This document shows, piece after piece, positions 24,713 to 33,210 of a DNA stretch of 64,000 nucleotides. Position 1 is the first letter of the stretch; each line of letters opens with the position of its first letter. The translations under genes were made by a program, and so were the position numbers. Origin of the DNA: JAIBJN01 sp963839745 (lineage in GTDB: Bacteria > Actinomycetota > Thermoleophilia > Gaiellales > Gaiellaceae); the NCBI GenBank assembly GCA_963839745.1, contig CAWIWC010000005.1, forward strand, positions 585,549 to 649,548, read 5' to 3'. The notes under the pieces are model-generated. The model saw only the letters and a list, made by a program, of their open reading frames with translations, was not told the origin of the DNA and ran no database searches.

Positions 24713-25480
24713 CTAGCGGCCTTCGGCCTCCGCGTCCTCGGGCTCGGCCTCTGCGTCGGCCTGGGGCTCGGGCTCTGCAGGCGGCTCCGGCTCGGCGGAC
24801 GCCTCCGGCTCGGGTGCGGCCTCGGCCTCGACGGGCTCGGCGCCCACAGCCTCGGCATCGTCAGTCGGGGTCTCGGCCTCGGCGGCTTCCTCAGCCTCCT
24901 CGGCCTCGACGACCTCCTCGATCGCGGCCTGCGCCTCGGCCGCCGCCGCGCGGTCGGCCTCGGCAGCCGCCTCGGCTTCCGCAGCCTCCTCGGCGGCGTA
25001 GGCCTCGAGCTCCTCCTCCGGAGGTAGCTCGCCGCCGATCGGGACGACGAGCGTCTTCACCTCGACGACCACGCCCTCGAAGACGGTGATCGGGATCTCG
25101 TAGCGCCCGATCCGCTTGATCGGGTCGGAGAGATCGATCTTGCGCCGGTCGATCCGGATCTTCCGCGCTCGCCAGAGCTCGTCGGTGATGTCGGTCGACG
25201 TGACGGAGCCGAACAGCGTGCCGCGCTCGCCGGCGTTGACCTCGAAGCGGAGCACCGTCTTGCGCAGCGTCTCGGCGATCGCCTCGGCCTGGTCGGCCGT
25301 GCGGGCCTCGTGGCGCGCGCGCTCAGCCTCCCGCTTGGCCAGCTCGGCCACCTTGGCCTCGGTCGCCTGCTCTGCGAGCTTGCGCGGCTGGAGGTAATTG
25401 CGCATGTAGCCGCGCGAGACCGAGACGACCTCGCCGCGCAGGCCGACTTTGTCGACGTCCTTGAGCAGGATGACGTCCAT
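24713..25480 (-). CDS. rplI: Large ribosomal subunit protein bL9 with long acidic C-terminal tail
   Basis: Residues 1-150 are ordinary L9: MDVILLKDVDKVGLRGEVV, the GYMRNYLQPRKLAEQAT rRNA-binding domain, a long central helix, and the C-terminal domain ending near VEVKTLVVPIGGE. The normal protein ends there at about 148 residues. Here about 100 more follow, almost only Glu, Ala, Pro and Asp, in repeats such as AEAEAAAEAD and EPEPPAEPEPQADAEAEPEDAE. The tail must be disordered and very negative. ATG 25480 overlaps the rpsR stop (TAATG). Function of the tail is unknown. Confidence 0.93.
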   Translation of the reverse strand: MDVILLKDVDKVGLRGEVVSVSRGYMRNYLQPRKLAEQATEAKVAELAKREAERARHEARTADQAEAIAETLRKTVLRFEVNAGERGTLFGSVTSTDITDELWRARKIRIDRRKIDLSDPIKRIGRYEIPITVFEGVVVEVKTLVVPIGGELPPEEELEAYAAEEAAEAEAAAEADRAAAAEAQAAIEEVVEAEEAEEAAEAETPTDDAEAVGAEPVEAEAAPEPEASAEPEPPAEPEPQADAEAEPEDAEAEGR

Positions 25481-25758
25481 TAGCGACCGCCGCTCCCGTG
25501 GTGCGACTCGACGTAGGGCAGGAGCGCGACCTCACGCGCCCGCTTCACAGCGACCGCGATCTGGTCCTGATGGCGGCGGCAGGCGCCCGTGATCCGCCGC
25601 GAGCGGATCTTGCCCTTCTCGGAGATGTAGCGCCGCAGCTGGTTGTAGTTCTTGTAGTCGACCTCTTCGATCTTCTCCCGGCAGAAGTAACAGCTCTTCC
25701 GCCGGGTCGGGCCCGTCGAGGGAGACGTGCGGCGGCGCTTGGCCTGCTCTCGTGCCAT
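25480..25758 (-). CDS. rpsR: Small ribosomal subunit protein bS18
   Basis: S18 of 92 residues, binding S6 and 16S rRNA. Core motif KNYNQLRRYISEKGKIRSRRITGACRRHQ. It has CYFCREK plus a later Cys, the zinc-binding (C+) paralogue type. The basic N-terminus (MAREQAKRRRTSPSTGP) is slightly long. Third gene of the rpsF-ssb-rpsR-rplI operon. Confidence 0.95.
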   Translation of the reverse strand: MAREQAKRRRTSPSTGPTRRKSCYFCREKIEEVDYKNYNQLRRYISEKGKIRSRRITGACRRHQDQIAVAVKRAREVALLPYVESHHGSGGR

Positions 25759-25778
25759 CTGCTTTCGAACCTCGCTCT

Positions 25779-26222
25779 CTAGAACGGAATGTCGTCGTCC
25801 GCCGCGGCGGCGCCGGCCGGCGCGAAGTCCGAGCGGTCGGCCGCAACGTCGGAGGACGGGATGTACTGGCCCTGCTCGCCGCCGTCGGTGCGGCTATCCA
25901 GGAACTGCACCTGGAAGGCCACGACCTCGACCTTGGAGCGCTTGCTCCCGTCCTGGGCCTCCCAGGAGGACCAGTCGAGCCGGCCGTCGATGCCCACGCG
26001 GCGGCCCTTGGCGAGGTGCTGCGAGAGCATCTCCGCCTGGTTCCCGAAGACCTTGACGTCGAAGAAGTTGGGCTTGTCGGTCCAGTTGCCCGCGTCGTCC
26101 TTCTGGCGCCCGTTGACGGCGAGCCCGAGCTGCAGGACGGGCGAGCCGGACGGCAGGTGCCGAAGCTCGGGGTCGCGGGTGAGGCGCCCGACGAGCGTTA
26201 CGCGGTTGATATCTCCAGCCAT
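25779..26222 (-). CDS. ssb: Single-stranded DNA-binding protein
   Basis: SSB of 147 residues. The OB-fold domain is at 1-110 (INRVTLVGRLTRDPELRHLPSG, FFDVKVFGNQAEMLSQHLAKG), then a short linker and the acidic tip DDDIPF that docks replication and repair partners. ATG 26222. Between rpsF and rpsR, the common bacterial order. Confidence 0.95.
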   Translation of the reverse strand: MAGDINRVTLVGRLTRDPELRHLPSGSPVLQLGLAVNGRQKDDAGNWTDKPNFFDVKVFGNQAEMLSQHLAKGRRVGIDGRLDWSSWEAQDGSKRSKVEVVAFQVQFLDSRTDGGEQGQYIPSSDVAADRSDFAPAGAAAADDDIPF

Positions 26223-26258
26223 GGCTTCAGAGCTCCTCAGTCGAACGTTTGTTCTATG

Positions 26259-26648
26259 CTACTCGGCCGCCGGGACGGTCTCGCGCGGGGGCGGCGGGGA
26301 CGACTCGCGGGACTCGCGCGCGTGGTGCTGGGAGGGCTCGCGCTGCGAGGTCGTGCGGGCGGTCGGGATCCTGCGGACGGCCATGTGCCTGAGCACGCCG
26401 TCGGTGATCTTGAGGACGCGGGTCAGCTCGTCGAGCGTCTCGGCGTCGCTGTCGAAGACGAGCAGGTAGTAGAAGGCCTCAGTCTTCTTGTCGATCTCGA
26501 AGGCGAGCTTCCGCCTGCCCCAGGCGTCGTCGCTCTGCCAGCTGCCGCCGCGCTTTTCCACCAGCTCCCGGATCCGCGTCAGGATCTCGTTCTGGCGCTC
26601 CTCGGCGAGCTCGGCATCGAGCAGCAGCATGATCTCGTATGGATTCAT
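26259..26648 (-). CDS. rpsF: Small ribosomal subunit protein bS6
   Basis: S6, the S18 partner, 129 residues. Motifs: MNPYEIMLLLDAELAEERQN at the start, WGRRKLAFEIDKKTEAFYYLLVF, and LTRVLKITDGVLRHMAVR. The Pro/Glu-rich tail (RESSPPPPRETVPAAE) exceeds the E. coli core slightly. First gene of the operon; ATG 26648 with a GGAGAGACGGG stretch upstream. Confidence 0.95.
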   Translation of the reverse strand: MNPYEIMLLLDAELAEERQNEILTRIRELVEKRGGSWQSDDAWGRRKLAFEIDKKTEAFYYLLVFDSDAETLDELTRVLKITDGVLRHMAVRRIPTARTTSQREPSQHHARESRESSPPPPRETVPAAE

Positions 26649-26790
26649 CGGTTCCCGTCTCTCCTTCCCTCGGTCTACACGGCCCCGCCTTCGCGCACCG
26701 CTCGGGAATCAGCGGGGCCCGGCGAAGCAGGAAGCTCGTCGAGTATAGCGGCGGCCCGAGAGTTGCCCGACCCCTCTGTGTCGTGAAAGA

Positions 26791-27282
26791 GTGGCGAGAG
26801 TGAGGACAAACGCGAAACTGGCGCTCGCCGCGGCCGCCGGGGCCGCGTTCGGGGCCCTGTTCTCCCGCTGGCGGCGTGCACCCGAGGCCCCGCCGGCCCC
26901 TCCCGACCAGCGGGCAGAGGAGCTTCGGCAGAAGCTCGCCGAGGCTCGGGTCGCGGCCGCCGACGAGAACGACTTCGAGGCAGCCGGGATGGGCGCGGAG
27001 ACGCTCGTCGAGGAGCCCGCGCCTTCAGCGCCGCCGCTGGACTACGTGGACGCGCCGCCACCGGCCGCCGAGGAGCCTCCCGAGCCCGAGCCCGAGCCCG
27101 AGCCGGAGCCGGAGCCGAAGCCCGAGGCGGCGGCTCCGCCCGAGCAGCGGAAGAAGCCGGCGGCTCCGGCCGAGCCTCCCCCGGCGGACGAGTTCGAGGC
27201 CATGCGCAGGCGGATCCACGAGGAAGGCCGCTCGGCCGCCGAGGAGATGCGCCGGTCGGGCGAGAAGCCCGATCAGGCCTGA
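26791..27282 (+). CDS. Hypothetical membrane-anchored protein with Glu-Pro repeat
   Basis: An unrecognised 163-residue protein. The N-terminus has a short hydrophobic helix (LALAAAAGAAFGALFS, about 9-24) followed by basic RWRR, a single-span anchor. A middle region holds an EPEPEPEPEPEPKPE run near 90-105, inside a Pro/Ala/Glu-rich stretch that could span the envelope. The end (EFEAMRRRIHEEGRSAAEEMRR) is a charged helix. It is divergent from rpsF and 15 bases before the SRPBCC gene. No function assigned. Confidence 0.65.
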   Translation: MARVRTNAKLALAAAAGAAFGALFSRWRRAPEAPPAPPDQRAEELRQKLAEARVAAADENDFEAAGMGAETLVEEPAPSAPPLDYVDAPPPAAEEPPEPEPEPEPEPEPKPEAAAPPEQRKKPAAPAEPPPADEFEAMRRRIHEEGRSAAEEMRRSGEKPDQA

Positions 27283-27297
27283 CCTCACCGCCCAAGC

Positions 27298-27738
27298 GTG
27301 CACCGGAACGAGGCCTCGATCGAGATCGCTGCTGCGCCTGCCGAGGTCTTTCCCTGGCTCGCCGCCTCCGAGCGCCGCTGCGAATGGATGGGCGCCCTGA
27401 CGGAGAGCGAGCCCCTCACCGAGGGCTCGCCCGAGGTCGGCAGCCGCTTCCGGGACGTCTTCGAGGACATCGGCCAGCGCGTGGAGCTCGAGGCGGAGAT
27501 CGTCGAGCTCGAGCCGCCGCACGCGATGACCGTGCACCTGGTCTCCAAGGTCTTCGACGCGACGAGCTCGCAGCGGCTCGAGGAGCTGGAGGGAGGCCGC
27601 ACGCGACTGACCGCGGTCATCGAGACCGAGTACAAGCAGCGCGCCGCCCGGCTCGCCGCGCCGGTCGTCACGCGGCACGCCCAGAGGCGCCTGGAGCAGG
27701 ACCTCGCCCGCCTCAAGGAGCTCGTCGAGGGCCCCTGA
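27298..27738 (+). CDS. SRPBCC (START-like) family protein
   Basis: A 146-residue polyketide-cyclase/START-like protein: NEASIEIAAAPAEVFPWLA at the start, a central beta-sheet (GSRFRDVFEDIGQRVELEAEIVELEPPHAM) and a long C-terminal helix (RHAQRRLEQDLARLKELVE). Such folds bind hydrophobic ligands; no ligand can be named. Start GTG 27298. It follows the Glu-Pro repeat gene by 15 bases and is convergent with the MOSC gene. Confidence 0.8.
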   Translation: MHRNEASIEIAAAPAEVFPWLAASERRCEWMGALTESEPLTEGSPEVGSRFRDVFEDIGQRVELEAEIVELEPPHAMTVHLVSKVFDATSSQRLEELEGGRTRLTAVIETEYKQRAARLAAPVVTRHAQRRLEQDLARLKELVEGP

Positions 27739-27744
27739 GCCGGC

Positions 27745-28290
27745 TCAGACCGGCTCGAGCGCGCGATGCGGCTCGGACGGCGGCTCCACCCGGACGGGAT
27801 CCCCGGCGCGCACCTCGCCGCCGGCCAGGACGATCCCCATCACGCCCGCCTTGCGCACGAGCCCGCCGTCCTCGTCGCGATCGAGCGTGGCGGCCATCAG
27901 CCCATCCTGGATCCCGTCCAGCTGCGTGCAGGGGTTGCGCAGGCCGGTCAGCTCGACCACCGCCGTCTCGCCGAGGTGGAGCCGCGTCCCGGCCGGGAGG
28001 CCGAGGAGGTCGACACCGCGGGTGGTCACGTTCTCGCCGAGCTGTCCGGGCGAGACCGGGAAGCCCTTCGCGGCGAGCTCCTCGTGCAGCTCCGCGTGCA
28101 TGACGTGGACCTGGCGGAGGTTCGGCGCGGTCGGGTCCTTTCTGACGCGCGAGCGGTGCTTGACCCGGACTCCCTGGTGCGCGTCGCCGTCGACCCCGAG
28201 GCCGGCGACCAGCACGATGCTCTCCCGCACGGGCTTCGACATCGTGTGCGTCTCGCTGCGGCACACCGCCGCGACGACGCCGTCCGTCAC
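27745..28290 (-). CDS. MOSC-domain protein
   Basis: A 181-residue MOSC (molybdenum cofactor sulfurase C-terminal) protein: VCRSETHTMSKPVRESI, AGLGVDGDAHQG, RQVHVMHAELHEELAAKG, GENVTTRGVDLLGLPAGTRL, and the conserved Cys in RNPCTQLD. MOSC proteins carry sulfur or oxo groups to or from molybdenum cofactor, or act on N-hydroxylated compounds with partner reductases. GTG 28290 overlaps the stop of the amidase gene (GTGA). A link to the molybdenum enzyme at 8-15 kb is possible but not shown. Confidence 0.87.
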   Translation of the reverse strand: MTDGVVAAVCRSETHTMSKPVRESIVLVAGLGVDGDAHQGVRVKHRSRVRKDPTAPNLRQVHVMHAELHEELAAKGFPVSPGQLGENVTTRGVDLLGLPAGTRLHLGETAVVELTGLRNPCTQLDGIQDGLMAATLDRDEDGGLVRKAGVMGIVLAGGEVRAGDPVRVEPPSEPHRALEPV

Positions 28291-28970
28291 GACGGCGGGA
28301 CGAACGCTGCGGTGCCGGCGGCGAGGCCCCGGGCAACGCGCCACTGGTACGCGCGCGACTGGAGCTTCCGCCGCTCGGTGGGGTTCGACATGAAGCCCGT
28401 CTCGACGAGGATCACCGGCACGTTCGCCCAGTTGAACCCGGTGAGGTCGCTGCGCGCGACGAGGCCGCGGTTCGCGGCGCCGGTCGTCCTGAGGACGTTG
28501 CGGTGGACGACCCTGGCCGCCCGCAGGCTCGGTCGATAGATGTCGGAGGTCCACCCCCGGCGCCACGCCGGGTAGAGGGTCGACACCCCGTGCGTCCGCG
28601 GGTTGGACGACCCGTCGGCGTGGATGCGGATCATCAGCGCCGCGCGTTGGCGGTTGCAGAACTTCGCCCGGTCGACGTTGCCGCCGGCGCCGCGCGTGAA
28701 GGTCGGGCCGTTGCGCGTCATCGCCACCCGGTAGCCGCGGTCGAGCAGGAGGCTGCGCAGCTTGAGGCCGATCGCCAGCACGACGGGGGCTTCGCCGCTG
28801 GCCCCGCCGCCGTCCTTGATCTTGCGGGTCGTCGAGCCCGGCCCGATCGGCTCGGTAGTCAGGTTCGGGGTGCGCGCATGCCCCGGATCGAGGCAGATGA
28901 GCGGCGCCGCGTCGGCGACGGGAGCGGCGACGAGGGCGACGGCTGCGGCCACGATGAGGCGTCTGACCAC
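28287..28970 (-). CDS. N-acetylmuramoyl-L-alanine amidase, secreted
   Basis: A zinc amidase (Amidase_3) of 227 residues that cuts the bond between peptide and muramic acid. Signal peptide 1-21 (VVRRLIVAAAVALVAAPVADA). Zinc ligands: ICLDPGHA, the Glu in SGEAPVVLA, and MIRIHADGSSNP; the catalytic Glu is in PVILVETGFMSNPTERRKL. Start GTG 28970. It is divergent from the ABC transporter and coupled to the MOSC gene behind it. Confidence 0.9.
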   Translation of the reverse strand: MVRRLIVAAAVALVAAPVADAAPLICLDPGHARTPNLTTEPIGPGSTTRKIKDGGGASGEAPVVLAIGLKLRSLLLDRGYRVAMTRNGPTFTRGAGGNVDRAKFCNRQRAALMIRIHADGSSNPRTHGVSTLYPAWRRGWTSDIYRPSLRAARVVHRNVLRTTGAANRGLVARSDLTGFNWANVPVILVETGFMSNPTERRKLQSRAYQWRVARGLAAGTAAFVPPS

Positions 28971-29033
28971 CCGCCCATTGTTGCCGAAGGCCTCGTAGGG
29001 GCACGCTCGCAGCTGCTGTAAGGTTTCCCTGAC

Positions 29034-30053
29034 ATGGGTCGGAGAATGATCCATCTGGAGGGCGTCTCGAAGCGCTTCGGCGAGGTCCGGGCGGTCGAGG
29101 AGGCCACCCTCGACGTCGAGCAGGGCGAGTTCCTGGCGCTGCTCGGGCCGAGCGGCTGCGGGAAGACGACGCTCCTGCGCCTGATCGCCGGCTTCGAACG
29201 CCCCGAGGCGGGCCTCGTCCGCATCGGCGACCAGGTCGTCGCCGGCGGCCCGTGGGTCCCGCCGGAGCGGCGCCACGTCGGCATGGTCTTCCAGGACTAC
29301 GCGCTCTTCCCGCACCTGACCGTGGCCGCGAACGTCGGCTACGGGCTCCCACGCCGCGGGAGCGACGCGCGCGTGCGCGAGGCGCTCGAGCTCGTGGGCC
29401 TTGCCGGCCTCGGCAACCGCTACCCGTACGAGCTCTCGGGCGGCCAGCAGCAGCGGGTCGCGCTGGCCCGCGCGCTCGCGCCCGAGCCGGCCGTCGTCCT
29501 CCTGGACGAGCCCTGGAGCAACATCGACCCCGTGCTGCGCACGTCGATGCGCGACGAGCTGGCGGCGATCCTGCGGGCGACCGGGGTCACTGTCCTCCTC
29601 GTCACGCACGAGCAGGAGGAGGCCTTCGCCCTCGCCGATCGGGTCGCGCTCATGCGGGACGGCGAGATCGTCCAGACCGGCGTCCCCGAGGAGATCTACT
29701 ACGACCCCGCGAGCCGCTGGGCCGCCGAGTTCGTCGGCGCCGCCAACGTGCTCCCGGGCCGGGTAGAGGACGGGCTCGTCGAGACGCTCGTCGGCCGCTT
29801 CCCGGCGCCGAACGGCGACGGCCCCGGCGAGGTCGACGTCCTCGTCAGGCCCGAGCTCCTCCGCCTGGCGCTCGACCCCGAGGGCGAGGGCGAGGTCGTC
29901 GGCCGCGAGTTCCGCGGGCACGACGTCTTCTACCGCGTGAGGCTCGCCGACGGGACGACGCTCTTCTCGCAGCGGCCTTCCGACGAGGCGATCCCGCTCG
30001 GGGCCCGCGTGGCCGTGCGCCCGCACGCCGGCCGTGTCGCCATCTTCCACTAA
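29034..30053 (+). CDS. ABC transporter ATPase, FbpC (ferric iron) type
   Basis: A 339-residue importer ATPase. Walker A GPSGCGKTT, Q-loop MVFQDYALFPHLTV, signature LSGGQQQRVALARAL, Walker B VVLLDEPWSNIDP, H-loop LLVTHEQEEAFALAD. The C-terminal TOBE region (about 240-339) is of the FbpC/PotA type, common to iron, spermidine and 2-aminoethylphosphonate importers. The fused permease next to it favours iron(III). ATG 29034 overlaps nothing upstream; its end overlaps the permease start by 20 bases. Confidence 0.87.
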   Translation: MGRRMIHLEGVSKRFGEVRAVEEATLDVEQGEFLALLGPSGCGKTTLLRLIAGFERPEAGLVRIGDQVVAGGPWVPPERRHVGMVFQDYALFPHLTVAANVGYGLPRRGSDARVREALELVGLAGLGNRYPYELSGGQQQRVALARALAPEPAVVLLDEPWSNIDPVLRTSMRDELAAILRATGVTVLLVTHEQEEAFALADRVALMRDGEIVQTGVPEEIYYDPASRWAAEFVGAANVLPGRVEDGLVETLVGRFPAPNGDGPGEVDVLVRPELLRLALDPEGEGEVVGREFRGHDVFYRVRLADGTTLFSQRPSDEAIPLGARVAVRPHAGRVAIFH

Positions 30054-31629
30054 GCGCCCGCCCGCGCTCCTTGCCGCGGCAGGCCTCCTGGCCGTCGCGC
30101 TCGTCTGCCTCCCGCTCGTCTACCTCGTCGTCCGCGTCGCGGACGCCGGCACAAGTGCCTGGACGGTGCTCGGGCAGGAGCGGATCCTCGAGCTCGTGGG
30201 CAACACGGCGCTGCTCGTCGTGCTCGTCACGGGCGCGACGCTCCTCATCGGCGTCCCGCTCGCGTGGCTCGTCGCGTGCACCGACCTTCCCCTCCAGCGC
30301 TTCTGGGCCGTCGCGGCGGCGCTCCCGCTCGTGATCCCGAGCTATGTCGCCGCGCTCGTCCTGCTCGCCGCCTTCGGGCCCCGCGGCTTCCTCCAGCAGG
30401 TGCTCGAAGGGCCGTTCGGCGTCGAGCGCGTCCCCGAGATCTACGGGCTGGTCGGCGCCACCGTCGCGCTGACGATCTCGACGTACCCGTACGTCTACCT
30501 TCTCGCTGTCGCCGCGCTGCGCGACCTCGACCCGGCGCTGGAGGAGGCGTCGAGGGGCCTCGGGCGCCCCGGGCTCCACACCTTCCGGCGGGTGACGCTC
30601 CCCGCGATGCGCCCATCGCTCGGCGCCGGCGCGCTGCTCGTCGCGCTCTACACGCTCTCGGACTTCGGCGCGGTCTCGCTCATGCAGTACAGCTCGCTGA
30701 CGCGGGCGATCTTCGTGCAGTACCGGTCGCTCTTCGACCGCACGCCCGCCGCCGTGCTCGCACTCGTGCTGGTGGTGCTGACCGCGATCGTGCTCGTCTT
30801 CGAGTACGCCGCCCGCGGGCGCGTCCGCTACCACCGGACGTCCCCCGGCGCGGCCCGCGTGTCGCGCCCCGTGCCGTTGGGCCGCTGGCGCTGGCCCGCG
30901 CTCGCCTTCTGCACCGCGGTCGTCGGCTTCGCCCTCGCCTTGCCGCTGGCGGTGATCGGCTACTGGCTCGAGCGCGCGATCTCGCTCAACCGCGACCTGG
31001 ACGAGGCCTGGGGCCCTGCGCTCAACTCGGTGATGGCGTCAGGGCTCGCAGCGGGCGTCGCCGTCCTCGCGGCGCTCCCGGTCGCGCTCCTCGCCGTCCG
31101 CTATCCGGCGCGGTGGACGCACGCGCTCGAGCGGCTGTCGTACTCCTCGAACGCGCTGCCGGGGATCGTGATCGCGCTCTCGCTCGTCTTCTTCGCGGCG
31201 AACTACGCGAGCCCCGTCTACCAGACGCTCTCGCTCCTGATCTTCGCCTACGTCGTCCGTTTCTTCCCGCAGGCGGTGGCCGGCTCGCACTCGGCGCTGC
31301 TCCGTGTCGACCCGCACCTCGAGGAGGCCGCGCGCGGCCTGGGGAAGACGCCGCGGCAGGCGTTCCTCACGGTGACGGCGCCCCTGGTCGCCCCCGGGCT
31401 CCTGGCCGGAGCCGCGCTCGTCTTCCTCTCGACCATGAAGGAGCTGCCGGCGACGCTCCTCCTCGCGCCGATCGGGTTCGAGACGCTCGCCACCGAGGTC
31501 TGGACGGCGACGACCGTCGCCGCCTACTCGCGCGCGGCGCTCCCGGCGCTCCTCCTGATCGTCTTCTCGACGCCGTTCGTCTACCTGCTGACGCTCCGCC
31601 GGCGTCCCGAGGTGGACGCTCCCGGGTAG
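30034..31629 (+). CDS. ABC transporter permease, FbpB type (fused double domain)
   Basis: A 531-residue inner-membrane permease with two fused binding-protein-dependent transport domains, about twelve helices. Two coupling (EAA) loops are visible: EEASRGLGRPGLHTFRRVTLP near 170 and EEAARGLGKTPRQAFLTVTAP near 430. The fused arrangement is typical of FbpB-type iron(III) permeases. Start GTG 30034 lies inside the ATPase gene, so the two are coupled. No substrate-binding protein gene is nearby, which leaves the substrate open (iron most likely). Confidence 0.87.
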   Translation: MSPSSTKRPPALLAAAGLLAVALVCLPLVYLVVRVADAGTSAWTVLGQERILELVGNTALLVVLVTGATLLIGVPLAWLVACTDLPLQRFWAVAAALPLVIPSYVAALVLLAAFGPRGFLQQVLEGPFGVERVPEIYGLVGATVALTISTYPYVYLLAVAALRDLDPALEEASRGLGRPGLHTFRRVTLPAMRPSLGAGALLVALYTLSDFGAVSLMQYSSLTRAIFVQYRSLFDRTPAAVLALVLVVLTAIVLVFEYAARGRVRYHRTSPGAARVSRPVPLGRWRWPALAFCTAVVGFALALPLAVIGYWLERAISLNRDLDEAWGPALNSVMASGLAAGVAVLAALPVALLAVRYPARWTHALERLSYSSNALPGIVIALSLVFFAANYASPVYQTLSLLIFAYVVRFFPQAVAGSHSALLRVDPHLEEAARGLGKTPRQAFLTVTAPLVAPGLLAGAALVFLSTMKELPATLLLAPIGFETLATEVWTATTVAAYSRAALPALLLIVFSTPFVYLLTLRRRPEVDAPG

Positions 31630-31650
31630 GGAGCATTTCGCGCGAGCGGC

Positions 31651-33170
31651 TCAGCAGCCGGAGCTGAGATAGCCCTTCCAACGCGCGCCGGTCTCCGCCC
31701 AGATCGCGTGGCTCTCGATCTCGGCCAGCCGCTCCAGGAGGTTCACGTGGTAGCGGTGGTATTGGTCGGATGCCGGCGACCCGCCGAGCGAGTAGCGCGA
31801 CCAGCAGCCCGTGTCGAACTCGGGGAGGAGCGTGCGGGCGGCGGTGCTGAGGCTCTCGACGTAGCGCTGCGCCTCTGCGTCCTCCGTGATCCGCGCATAC
31901 TCGGCGAGGGAGACGATGGACTGCAGCTGCGCGTTCAGGACGGCCATGTCGGAATAGCTGTACTCCTTGACCCACGTCCCGCCGCCGAGGCTCTGCGAGA
32001 GATCGCGGGCGATCTCCCGGTAGGTCGCGCCCGCTCCGGCGAGGAGCGCGTCGTCCTCGAGCAGGGCGCCGGTTCGCGCGAGCGCCTGTGCGCCGGCGGC
32101 CTGGGCGAGCGCCGACGTCCAGCGCCCCGGGCCCGCGAAGGGGAAGTAGTACTCCCAGGTGAGGGTGCGGCCTTCCCTGAGACCGCGGGCCACCATGGCC
32201 TCGGCCAGCTGTCCGGCCTGCTCGCGGCGCTCGTTCTTCGCGTGGCCGTTGAGCGTCGCGAAGTTGGCCAGCGGATGGAACTGGAAGCCGTGCGCGGCGA
32301 ACCAGCGGTAGACGACCCCGTCCTCGCCGGTCATGTCGGCGGGCGGAAGCGGCACGGGGTTCTCGGCGAAGTGCGCGACGTTCGCGGTCAGCATCCCGAA
32401 GAGCGCGAGTGCCCGGCCCCTGTCGTAGACGTCGGCGTGCGCGGCCACGTCGCCGAGGACGAGCTCGATGGACGCGCCCCGGCCGGGCGGCAGGGTGCCG
32501 ATCGCAGCAAGAGCGTCGTCCAGCGCGGCCCGGTACTCGGCCGTCAGCTTCGGCCCGAGGCGGCCCGCCGACTCCGCGGCTCCCAGCCCGGCCAGCGCGG
32601 TGTTGGCGGACTCCCTCGCCTGTCCGGCGATGACCTTGCGGAGCTGGGCCGCGGTCGACGACCCGGCGATCCCGTCCGGCAGGAGCGCGTTGTCCGCCTG
32701 GAACGCGGCGACGGCCGCGGCCGTGCCCTCGCCGAAGGCCCCGTCTGCGACCGCCGTGGAGTAGCCGAGCGCCGCGAGCGCGTGCTGGAGGTCGCGGACG
32801 GCGACGCCGCGGTCGCCGCTGCGGAGGGTCGGGTCCGAGGGCGCGACGGGCACGGCTGCCGCCGCGGCGGGCGTCGGCGCCGTGACGGGTGGCGGCTCAG
32901 CCCCTGAACGGGCGCGGAAGGCCCGCCGTCGCGCCCGAGCACGACGTAGGCGAGCGCCATGAGGAGGAGCAGCCCGATCGCCGCGCCGAGGAGGAGCGGG
33001 CCCTGCGACTCCGCCGAGAGGCGGCGCTGCAGGCGGGCGAGGTCGCCCGCGAGCGTTCTCGGCGGGGGCCTGCGCGGGCGCGGCGGGCGCCGCGGCTCCG
33101 GCGCCGGCTCGTCCCACCACCCGATCGCCTCCTCCTGGAAGACGAGAAACGGGTCGTGCGCTCGTGCCAC
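31651..33170 (-). CDS. Membrane-anchored peptidoglycan-binding protein with glucuronyl C5-epimerase-like domain (frameshifted)
   Basis: From GTG 33170 the protein starts with a cytoplasmic head (MARAHDPFLVFQEEAIGWW) and a membrane helix (PLLLGAAIGLLLLMALAYVV). The frame then changes in a Pro/Ala linker near 32,905. Downstream a PG_binding_1 domain (LRSGDRGVAVRDLQHALAALG) precedes an alpha/alpha-barrel C-terminus like that of D-glucuronyl C5-epimerase: YYFPFAGPGRWTSALAQ, LNAQLQSIVSLAEYARIT, DQYHRYHVNLLERLAEIES. About 500 residues in all. It probably acts on a wall-linked uronic-acid polymer. Catalytic residues were not checked one by one; activity is inferred. Confidence 0.75.
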
Positions 33171-33210
33171 TCGCCACGAAAATACGCCCGTGCCCGGACG
33201 CTGTTCGAGG

